From Dendrolimus kikuchii (taxonomy: Eukaryota > Arthropoda > Insecta > Lepidoptera > Lasiocampidae): a stretch of DNA of 64,000 nt. Made by a program: the position numbers and the translations under genes. Below the pieces are notes generated by a model that was not told the DNA's origin, made no database searches, and worked only from the letters and a program-made list of their open reading frames with translations. The DNA lies in NCBI GenBank assembly GCA_019925095.2, contig CM034402.1:9125501-9189500 (forward strand), written 5' to 3'. Positions 55,095 through 64,000 of this stretch are shown one piece after another. Every line of letters starts with the position of its first letter. Position 1 is the stretch's first letter.

Positions 55095-57385
55095 ACCAAA
55101 TATCAATAAATATTTGCAATCACTACATGTTAATATTACATTAGTGAATCACTGACTGTCAACATCTTGTATCTCACAATACAGCTGATAACATGTTCTT
55201 AATAAAAACAGAATTTATCATACATGATGAAGTCAATGTGTCCAGTAATACACACATTGTATATTGTTTAATTCACCTACTGCTGAATATTATATTAATA
55301 AATGATTGAAATTATTAATAATCAAGTTGTAAAATGTATTCTCATTCAATATATAAGGATGTCATTGTCAAAGTAATGATGCGAATATCCACAAAATTGT
55401 CAACAAATCAAGTGTGCTGTGGACTGATGTCATTGAAAATTGACAAGTGAATTGTGTATATGTTAGTGTGACTAATGTAATACAGTTTTAAAAAATTCAT
55501 AATGTATATTCAGAGTGGTGATCATTGTATTTATTTTGACATATGCCGCTATGCATAGAAAATTGTGAGTATGCAAATTATACTGTTAAATGTGTATGTT
55601 ACACCACTGTAACCTAAAATCTTGACTTCAGTAGGTTAGGTAGGCGGTTTATTATTTCACTTGGCTAATTAAAGTAATTCTTTATGAACTCCGGTATTTG
55701 GAGTAACAAATAATCATGCCATGAAACTTGTTAGAAATCACTTCTATGCCAATTAAATTTTGAACTAATAGTAAAGTTATTGATAAACTTCAAAAGGAAG
55801 GAAAACTTTATATTTTTCTTTATTAATTTATTTGTAATTTTTCTATCAAAAGTGTCACAGTGTTATGATGATACATTAGATAATAATTTAGTTTATTTCA
55901 CTTCTATTATTTCTGTTCTTATTATTTTTTTAGATAAGTAGTTAATAAGTAAGTAGTAGTAGTTAATTAAGTCTGGTTTATGTTTATTACTTTGTATTAT
56001 TTTGATCTTTAAACATATGGAATTACGGTTGGATAGTTTTTAATAATAAAAAAAAACTGCAATGATGCTGACATATTATAGAATATCTATAAACACAAAC
56101 CATTCTGATATAACACAATTAAATTTAAAAACACATGTTAAATAAATAAAATAACACATTAAATTATTGTAATTATTCATTCTGTAATTGTTTATTTATT
56201 GAACAATAAAGTGGTTTCTATTCTGTTCTATTCTAATTAACAAAATGGAGTGAATATAAAAATGTGACACTTTGTTTGGACGTATATTTGTTTTTCACTG
56301 GCCTTGGCTGATTTATGGTGTAAATTTTTATATTGTATATAATTCAATTATGTTTGATCATGGCTTCACAGTAAGGGATCCTGAAGATAACACTATTTAT
56401 AGATAAATTAGACAAGCGAACTCTAGGCTCCGAAACTGACGCTCCGAATGCAACCGGGATTTAATAATCGGATGATGATGAATAACATTCATAAATAAGA
56501 ATGAATACAAGATACTTTTATCCCGGAAAAAAGATCGTTTCTGAGGATTAGGAATTAGAAATTTATGAGAGTGAAACCGCGAGATAAGTTCAGTTTATCT
56601 AACTTTACTTATACTATATTTTAAGCTTTTAGTTTATGAATAATTAGGATTCCATAGCAATTTTGGCAAAAACGGAAATCTTAAAAAATTTTCATGTCTG
56701 TTCGTCAATCGTTCTATATATGTTACAACAACTTTTCTCAGTACCTCTGGTTCTTTAGGGTTCTATATGCCGCAATACAAAATTATCAAATCGCGAAAAA
56801 TGCAACATTTAAGGGTGGCACCCATACATGTAAGTAATTAAGGGATAATTTTCTTTCTTTTACATAGCCGTGTGGGATATCGTCAAATTTAGAAATATTA
56901 TAACAATGTTTACCGATCTTAAAACTTCTTTGAATCAAAATTAGTTTGAACGAGTTGCATTAAACACTTATGAGATATGTATGAGATGTTGTCGATTAAA
57001 TATGCTTTTTCGAGTTCCATACATTCCTCATCTCTACGGTACTCTTTAATGTCCATGAATTGGCACAGCAGATTTTTTTTTAATTATTCAAATAACATAA
57101 AGCACTCAATTCCCATCTAATAATGTATATTACTTGAGATAATACCTAAAGTAAACAACACATTCTAAAGAGAAAGCATTTAGTTTTCACAGAAATTTGC
57201 ACAATTTGAATTTATTTTATCAACTTGAATTTATAAATACCCATTAAGTATTCGCCAGCATGTATTTTGCTCTTCAATTGAAATTAAATGAACACTAATT
57301 CTCATAGCGGCTTCGCTTGTATTACTGTGAATTCTTTCTTATCTTGCTGAAACTATCCCATTTCCGAGATAGTAATATATAGCTA
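55095..57385. other. AT-rich sequence
   Basis: A LINE-like 3' end ('aacaataaagtggtttctat' followed by TTCTA repeats) is near 56205. No gene or RNA recognised. Confidence 0.35.
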
Positions 57386-58130
57386 GACGGTCTCTATGGT
57401 TGAGTGGTTTAGCTCCTTGCCTAGCTCACTGAAACGCGGACGTCCGGGATTCGTTTCGTGGCATGGTAATACTTTACAAATGATATTTCTGTTATTCATT
57501 AACTCTGGTCTGGGTGTGTACTAGAGATGCCACGAATAGTGGTTTCTCGGCCGAAGCGCCGAATATTCGGCTACCAAATGTTCAGCGTAAGTTAAGATAC
57601 GTGCAATTCGCCCGTAACGGGTTAGTATTGAAGCAATAGTTTGTGAAGTATTTATTACGTTCTCGCGAATGATAGGTACACATAATTAAAACTATGTTTT
57701 ATCGGTTTTAAACGCGATTTTAAATGATTATTTAGATTCTGAAATTTAAAAAACTGGCCGAAACGTACTATTTAAATAAATTTTTTATTAAAATCGCATT
57801 TAATACTGTTAAAACGTAGTTGAGCTGTGCATTTTTGATGCAAATATATAACATTTTCAGCAATATGTATTTATTTTTCACGATCTGGTTTAACTATTAG
57901 GTATTCGGCTGAATAGTCAAACCAAATAGGCCGAATGACAAAAAGTGCCCGAATAGGCTGAATACCGAATAGTAGCCGTATATTTGTAGCATCTCTAGTT
58001 TGTACTATGTACGTTATCCTTAACACAAACATAAATTGGTTAGCTTGAGAATGTCTGCGGATTATTATTTTACTATGATCTGTTGGCGGATCGTATACAG
58101 CAGTGGGACATTCATGGGCTGAGGTTATAA
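57386..58130 (+). repeat. tRNA-derived SINE, split by a hAT-type MITE
   Basis: The head 'ggtctctatggttgagtggt' plus a decayed B box, then 'ctctggtctgggtgtgta', is interrupted at 57522-57997 and resumes at 57998 ('tttgtactatgtacgttatc', 'tctgcggattattatttt') to the usual end 'cagcagtgggacattcatgg'. Confidence 0.75.
57522..57997. mobile_element. hAT-type MITE with 8-bp target duplication
   Basis: Ends TAGAGATGCCACGAATA and, inverted, TAGAGATGCTACAAATA. Flanked by GTGTGTAC (57514-57521) and GTTTGTAC (57998-58005), an 8-bp duplication with one change. 476 bp, with inner copies of 'ccgaat'-type motifs in both halves and no ORF. Confidence 0.82.
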
Positions 58131-58548
58131 ACGATTTTATAAATAATATATAATAATAGTAATATTAGTATTGTTTTATTGTACTAAGATATGTTCTTTT
58201 ATTTCATCAAACTTTCGAAACGAAATAGAAAAAAGATTTGAATGTTTCAACCATGACAGCGAAATTTCTACATTTTATACAGAAAAATATAGTAATTTAT
58301 ATATTCACGCGCTTGCCGGGTTCCGCGCAGCTAGATAATTGTCTCCTTCCATGCTTTTGGTGGTTTGAAGTGCATTACAACTTTCACTTTTATACTCAAT
58401 GCCAATAACGGTCGGTATGATTCACGACGCTCAGTTTGCGTTTAGATGTGGCATGTTGTATTAATTTGTAGCATAAAAAATTATATACCCAGAGCTTTTT
58501 TCGTCTTCTTTTTAATATGACTGCACAGTTTGTGTATCTAGCCGGTCC

Positions 58549-58590
58549 GTGTCATGTATCTTTATGGAAACCCATAAAGATACATGGCAC
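58549..58590. repeat. Short hairpin
   Basis: 'gtgtcatgtatctttatgg' and 'ccataaagatacatggcac' pair with one mismatch around a 4-base loop. Confidence 0.75.
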
Positions 58591-59566
58591 AAGCTACAAA
58601 TGTAGCAGCATGTGACTCGAGGCAGTTCGAAAGGCATATATCAGTAAACAGTTGAGGTTTACAATACTCATACAATTCTTCGTTAAAAACTCTCATCATC
58701 TTAAAAACATTGCCCCTTTTTAAAGAGTATTATACATTATTATAATAAAACTACGTTTTAACGGTTTTAAACGCGTTGTTTATTTGATTTTATTCCGACT
58801 TTTCGGCCTATTTTCGGTAGCCATGACCACAGCACAGTGTTACAAACTTTTGAAATAATTGCGCAGGAAAATGTCACCTTTTAACTTACCGCCAAAATTT
58901 CCAGAACCTTTCAATCATTGAGGTATGACATGTATAGAGAGAGCATTGCTAACATTTAACACCGCGAAAACAATATAAAGTATTACCAACAAAAGTTGTG
59001 TGTCCTAGAACAAGCCAAAATAAACTACATGCACAAATGAGTTTTAGTATATGTACTAGTCATTTTAATTTATATTTAAATGTCTTTACCAGATTTTAGT
59101 ACTTATACATGTATGTTTACCAATACTAATGTAATAATTTAAAAAAACTTCGTAATGGAAAATTATTTTTGTATTTACACAACAAGTTGTCAAAGGTTAT
59201 TAGACTAGTTATGCCCCAAAGATTATCCCAAGCTAAAAGTCATTGAAATCAGTTGTAATAATGAACTTTGAACGATTTGATGGGTTCATACTGGGTAGTG
59301 GGCGTTATGTGTGATCCAAATAAATAAAATGTGTGTATGTGCCGTTCACACACCGTAGAAGTAAAACAAAGTGTGACCAGGGTTGGAAGAGTTCTAAATT
59401 TCGTGACGTCATATTTCAAATATTATATTATATCGTTACAATATATTTAAGCTTTAAAACACGAAATTAGAAGTATTAACGCAGAACTTCAAAAGGAAGA
59501 ACGTATGAAAAAAACTTTATTTGAAGAAAATGGCGACATAATTACACGTTTACATATTCTTATTAT
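58591..59566. other. AT-rich sequence
   Basis: No gene or repeat recognised. Probable flanking DNA of the solo LTR. Confidence 0.35.
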
Positions 59567-60040
59567 TGTTACGAGTTGCAGGACTCGAATTAAAATGCCG
59601 TTAGAATTACTATAGAATTTATTAGAATTATACAAACACGTATAACACAGGTACAAATATAACTGAACACAACCAGTGCAAACGTAACGCACGATTCAAT
59701 AACACGCGCAAAGTCCGTCACTAAATAGATTACCGAATGTACACAAGTCTTGCCTCGCGGCTGGTTATCGTTCGAGTGCCGATCTCTCCATTGGGCCATT
59801 GCTTTATACTGTACCGATACAATATGTCTGCCCGACCGCGTGACCGAATTTCTTAGAGTCAGTTCGACACACCTGGCTAATGACTGCCATAAAAGATTAC
59901 AATACACAATCAGCTGTTTTCTAATTACAAATTTTAAATACAAAATAAACAAAAGAAGTCCAAATGCCGAAAGGTAATAAAGTGTGTTTCTACAGGTATG
60001 CAGGTGTGAATTTGTCTTTGCCGGCGTGAAGGTCGTAACA
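59567..60040. mobile_element. Solo LTR, copy 2
   Basis: 474 bp from TGTTACGA to TCGTAACA, flanked by TTAT on both sides (59563-59566 and 60041-60044). Colinear with 19222-19727, sharing for example 'aattaaaatgccgttagaat' and 'acacctggctaatga'. No internal gag/pol sequence. The minus-strand ORF of 183 codons that crosses it is fortuitous. Confidence 0.88.
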
Positions 60041-60199
60041 TTATATACATAGCATATTTTCCAAAACATTTCCAACTCTATCTGTATGAACATAGTGTTT
60101 AAATTATTAAATATAATGCATTCTATCTCATTCTCTAGCAAGCTTAGTCTAATTTATTTATATATGTATCTCTTTTTAGTGTCGCTTTTTCGTTTCATC

Positions 60200-60526
60200 G
60201 AATCACAACCATTCTAAGGGGATTTTTAAAAGTTGCACCTGTGACTGAAAAATTGAGAGGAAGAAGATTAAGTTGGTATGGGCATATAATGAGGAGGGAT
60301 GAAAGTCACGTGACAAAAATAATGTTAAACTACAAGATGGATGGGTACAAATTTAAAGGTAGACCAAAAAAAAGATGGATGGATTGTGTGAAGGATGATA
60401 TGATGATATGCGGTGTGCCAGAAGAGGTATGTCAGAATAGAAGAGTGTGAAAGGAAAAGACATATTGTGCCGACCCCAAGTAATTGGGATATGGTGAAAG
60501 AAAAGAGAGAATCACAACCATTCTAA
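60200..60526 (+). mobile_element. Second RTE-like LINE family, 3' fragment with 18-bp target duplication
   Basis: 'gaatcacaaccattctaa' is repeated at 60200-60217 and 60509-60526. The insert encodes EKLRGRRLSWYGHIMRRDES, KFKGRPKKRWMDCVKDDM and ADPK, the C-terminus of an RTE-type reverse transcriptase ('W.GH..R…GRPK.RW.D..K.D'), and ends 'aaagaaaagaga'. It differs from the (TATG)n family. Confidence 0.9.
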
Positions 60527-60687
60527 AGAGTTTTTACTTTGAAAATAGTAACAAAATCTTCTCAAATTTTGGAAACTAAAACCCCCATTTATCACCTGAG
60601 AACATCAATCAATTCGATAACCTTTGATTTATAAAAATTAAATTTCATGTTTTCATAAATAAATCATGAGAAAAGTGTTAAACTTAC

Positions 60688-60758
60688 CGATGAAATGACA
60701 TCTTATCCTTTCCTCTTTTAAAATAGTTTCGACACATTTTAATAGCGCAGGACGGCAT
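60688..60758 (-). CDS. First coding exon of a THAP-domain gene
   Basis: The minus-strand ATG at 60758 encodes MPSCAIKMCRNYFKRGKDKM and SFH plus two bases (CG), with the donor GTAAGT after 60688. THAP proteins start almost invariably MP-x-C-x2-4-C and have 'SFHRFP' at this point, with the first intron often inside it. C4 and C9 would be the first two zinc ligands of the C2CH THAP zinc-binding DNA-binding domain. The remaining domain ('…W…C..HF') must lie in exons to the left, but I did not find them. The gene could be host or come from a P-element-like transposon, whose transposases also carry THAP. Confidence 0.65.
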
Positions 60759-61418
60759 AATGATTTTTTTTGCGAGAGCTCTAACCAGTAAAATAGTCGA
60801 AACGACACTAACGTGCGTGGGGAGCAAGTCCATCAAATTTAGTTCACTTTTCATAGCTGTTTTTGGGCAATTCATGCGTTATCTAGACGTTTATAAGATC
60901 TAAGACTTAATTAACTGAAAAAGTTAGTCCCCTCCCACCAAACACAATTTGTCTCTCTAATTTAGTTTTTATATTATTTAAGTGATAACTTCTTATGGGA
61001 GGGTAAACTGCTTCGTTACGTAACACGTTACGGCGCCAGTCTGTCTGGCTTCCCTTCCTCTCACGCATGCGGCAGCAGTAGGCGGGCTCCTCCTCTCTCA
61101 CACTAACCCACAGCGCTAGCCGTATTTCGGTAATTAGATTAAATAATAATACTAATAATGTACACACATATGATATATACACATATATATTCTTGAAATT
61201 CTAATGTACATATTCAAGAATTGTAACTAAGAATAAAATTATTTTATAATCAATAAAAGATTTTATTAATAAATAACCTTTCCTTACATTATCATATTAA
61301 TATACATAAAATTTAAGTAATAACCTAAGCTTTTCTCAAGTTAAACAATTTCAATATTAAATAGTTTAACTTAGATTAGTTTATCATTTCTGTCGGGCGT
61401 CCCGAGACGCACACGTTT
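60759..61418. promoter_or_regulatory. Upstream region of the THAP exon
   Basis: A GC-richer stretch at about 61010-61135 ('ggcagcagtaggcgggctcc') in otherwise AT-rich DNA could be the minus-strand promoter. No initiator was assigned. Weak inference from composition and position. Confidence 0.25.
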
Positions 61419-61700
61419 TTTTTTATTGCGTGAGTTCAGCACAGAGCCAGCCGGCCCACCTGATGGAAAGCGGTTACCATCGCCTATGGACACTTGCAAC
61501 ACCAAGGGTGCTACCAATGTGCTGCCGCTCTCTAAAGGGAGACTGGAACCTGGCCACTAATGCCGAAACACAACTCAAGATTGTTGTGGCGGCGTGTTCT
61601 AGACCAGGGGTCCTACTACCCTACCTACCCTAGGGTTGTTTTGTCGCCTCCTGCGGTACGCCGCAGGGAATTGTATTCTTTCTCCGTTCCTGCAAGAATA
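61419..61700 (-). repeat. LINE/SINE 3'-end repeat, family A
   Basis: 'ttttttttattgcgtgagtt', 'acctgatggaaagcggttac', 'gacactgcaac'-like variants and 'cgttcctgcaagaat' at the far end. Nearly full length and colinear with 41405 and 595. Confidence 0.82.
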
Positions 61701-62985
61701 GCTGCCGAAAGCTGCGCAATATAGCTGATTTTGTATGAAAGTGTGTTTATTACGCAGCTATACATACTACTAAGAGACACCATAAAAAAATTCCCGGAGT
61801 AAAAGGAGTATATCGCTTTGAACCTAGAATTATAATTAAAAGCCGTACAAATGAAGTGTTAGTTTCCAGGCTCTCAAGGTGAAATCTAAAATTATACTCG
61901 CTACTCAAAGAACATACATTTTTATTTTTTCTGAATTGTTTTCCCTGGCTTTTGACCTAAATTGTTTGGGCCCGCAAAGTACGTCTTTTCTCGACGCTTC
62001 TTGATTGTTGCATTCATTACATCAAGAATGATAGTAGATAAAACAGCTAAACATTAAGCAATTCTGACAAGAAACCTACTTTTGTTCAGTATCATATCTT
62101 ACACTACAACAGTGCGACTGTATTACAGTTACATTACTGAAGTTAAATTGTTTAGGATCAAAAACCCGCGATTTAGTCGGCATTAGCAGTTTCAATACTT
62201 CAAATTAGATCTTCAATGATATAGTTTTGAAAACTAACTAGGCACTTTTGAGTATGTGGATTAATTCTATCGTAAGGGATGTATTGTGTACAATGTACAA
62301 CTTCTCGTATCCATTATCGAAGTACGAAATGTGACGCAATATTATCCTATCTAAGTGGCTACTTAAGATGGATTTATTCAAAGTCCCTAGGGATTAGGGA
62401 GGTTAGTAGGTGTACTCTTTGAAATGAGTAAGTAATAGCTGGCATGAAACATTCATGGGGTTATTTATGGTTACAATCTATAGCTACATAAATGCTTAAA
62501 ATAATATGCCAATTTGATATGGTATTTATATAGTCACTATTCAGTTTTTGATCGTAATCAACACTTAAGTTACCTGTTATAATATTATATTACACCTGAG
62601 AGTTAAGAAATATTAAACACTACTGCGATGTTGAATAGAAAACTAAATTTTGACATTATTCTAAAGTTAGAAGACTAGCCCAAACACCTCATGTCCCCAG
62701 GGTTACATTTGTTTGGTAAGTAACAGTCCGCCTGTTAACTTCAAGAGCATGTTGAAAAATATTACTCTCTTTAACATTTATTTATACTTACGCTATACTT
62801 TGATTTTTAAGGCATGTTTTAAAACTGGTTGGAAATGTTTCTATACACTATTTTAAGAAAAAAAAAAATATTATTATTTTTGGATCTCCTTGCTGTGTTA
62901 TAATTATAATTATCAGCCCGCCTCTTGAACGGTATCCCATGATTTTATTATGGTTATGTCTGTTGAATTCTACTGTTTAGAATAT
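61701..62985. other. AT-rich sequence
   Basis: No gene, RNA or shared repeat recognised. Confidence 0.35.
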
Positions 62986-62989
62986 TAGG

Positions 62990-63250
62990 TCTTTCCCGAA
63001 ACTCGCTACTGAACACGATCAATACGCTCGTGTACGCAACGGTTCTCAAGAACTATTCACTTTAGGGATTTGGAATGAACTCCCAGCTGAGGGTTTCCTG
63101 TGCACTATGGTATGGGGTGTTTAAAAGGCGTCATCATATTTCGCGAAGCTGGAAGCCCGTTAGTAACACCTTTGGTGTTGCAAATGTTCATACGAGTAAC
63201 CACTTTCTGTCAGGTGGGCAATTAGCCTGTCTCTTGTACTCCAACAATTA
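62990..63250 (+). pseudogene. LINE ORF C-terminus joined to a family A 3' end
   Basis: The frame reads LATEHDQYARVRNGSQELFT and LGIWNELPAEGF, the 'LW/FWNELPA…FP' pattern of Jockey-like LINE C-termini, then a frameshift, then WKPVSNTFGVANVHTSNHFL and SGGQ. The last part ('aacacctttggtgttgcaaa') is the family A sequence in sense. This shows that family A is the 3' end of such a LINE and gives its strand. Confidence 0.68.
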
Positions 63251-64000
63251 AAAAAATTGGCTTGTATCCAGTCATTGTTAGCTGTTTGTCACAACTTTTT
63301 ACTCCATCTCAGCGAGGAGCGTCGTAATCACGTTTAACAAGAATCCACTCGATATTTTTTTACCTCTGTGGTGGTCGACTCTCCGACAGCTATGACCCAC
63401 TTTATTTTCAAACGTTTTGACTTTTTCTGACCGATCATTTCTCTATGAATGCAATCGGATTTGCGATCCTTTAAAAAGCCCAAGTGTGGTTCTCTATGTG
63501 ACTGAGCGACTGTAATAAAATGTTATCTCAACCCTTTATTGACTGCTTCAAAATTATTATTAAATCAATTTATTTTGCTTCTCTAAAATATTGTGTAGTC
63601 ACTTCCTAATATTTTATAGAATCTTATCACTAACGTTGATTCTTGATTATTGTTTAAAGTAATTAAATTCTGCGATTATGAAAAGTTGTTATTACTGTAG
63701 CAGACAGAAGTGGTGCATTATTGTTTTGATAAAATTTGAATGATGCCAAAAATTCCTGTGAATTTTTATATCTTGCATGTTTATTTTTATCATATCGTAT
63801 CTATTAAACATATTAGTTATCGATACTAAGAAATATTTCGGATTATTTAAATTTGTGTTTAAATATTTTGGATATAAAAGGGTTTGGAAAACTGTGCATA
63901 GTTGTGTCATAAGTTAGCATATCAATATTCAATTTTGATTCTAATATTAATACCCATTTCTTTAATTATATGTTTAGTCAGGCATATCTAATAATAATAT
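63251..64000. other. AT-rich sequence to the window edge
   Basis: No gene or repeat recognised. A minus-strand ORF at 63692-63910 has no domain. Confidence 0.35.

Noticed and set aside
59590..60141. 183-codon minus-strand ORF
   Set aside because: It crosses a solo LTR with defined ends and target duplication, and the colinear LTR at 19222 does not keep the frame.

Overview
The window is a transposon-crowded stretch of an animal nuclear genome, almost certainly from a moth or butterfly (Lepidoptera). The base composition is AT-rich. Host exons are short, with GT/AG splice sites and very long introns. The repeats match types I know from Lepidoptera: an R1-clade non-LTR retrotransposon, RTE-type LINE tails ending in (TATG)n, tRNA-derived SINEs ending near a 'cagcagtgggacat' motif, mariner and Tc1 transposons, and (TA)n-anchored repeats. 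There is no operon structure, tRNA gene, rRNA gene or CRISPR array.

Host genes. A CRAL-TRIO (Sec14-like lipid-transfer) gene lies on the minus strand. Its probable 5' UTR exon is near 46.8-46.9 kb, and coding exons are at 30.7-30.8 kb (start), 19.75-19.91 kb, 12.70-12.86 kb and 11.78-11.92 kb. The exon expected between the last two was not found. A second CRAL-TRIO paralogue starts to its left, with a probable promoter and 5' UTR exon at 3.53-3.63 kb and its first coding exon at 148-227, and continues off the window, so this looks like a tandem array. The first coding exon of a THAP-domain gene is on the minus strand at 60.69-60.76 kb. An unidentified plus-strand exon with good splice sites lies at 22.18-22.33 kb, and a possible plus-strand first coding exon at 48.81-48.87 kb.

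Mobile DNA by region. 0-17 kb: LINE tails, SINEs, foldbacks and (TA)n arrays. 17.9-19.7 kb: a broken mariner next to a solo LTR. 20.3-22.3 kb: a Harbinger-like remnant and a mosaic, partly duplicated segment. 23.3-30.1 kb: a full-length 6.8-kb R1-clade retrotransposon with a 14-bp target duplication, a frameshifted ORF1, an intact 1050-codon ORF2 and a second, divergent ORF2 C-terminus in its 3' end. 33.0-36.1 kb: a 46-bp RTE insertion, a mariner fragment and an apparently intact Tc1 element. 37-47 kb: LINE remnants, a 66-bp perfect palindrome, a MITE and an inverted partner of an element at 16.3 kb. 51-64 kb: RTE insertions with target duplications, a hAT-type MITE nested in a SINE, a second solo LTR and LINE 3' ends.

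The most notable items are the chimeric 3' end and telomere-like target of the R1-clade element, the intact Tc1, the fine-scale mosaic at 21.3-22.3 kb (possibly an assembly artefact), and the stretched, possibly broken CRAL-TRIO gene. All calls come from reading the sequence; no database search was run.
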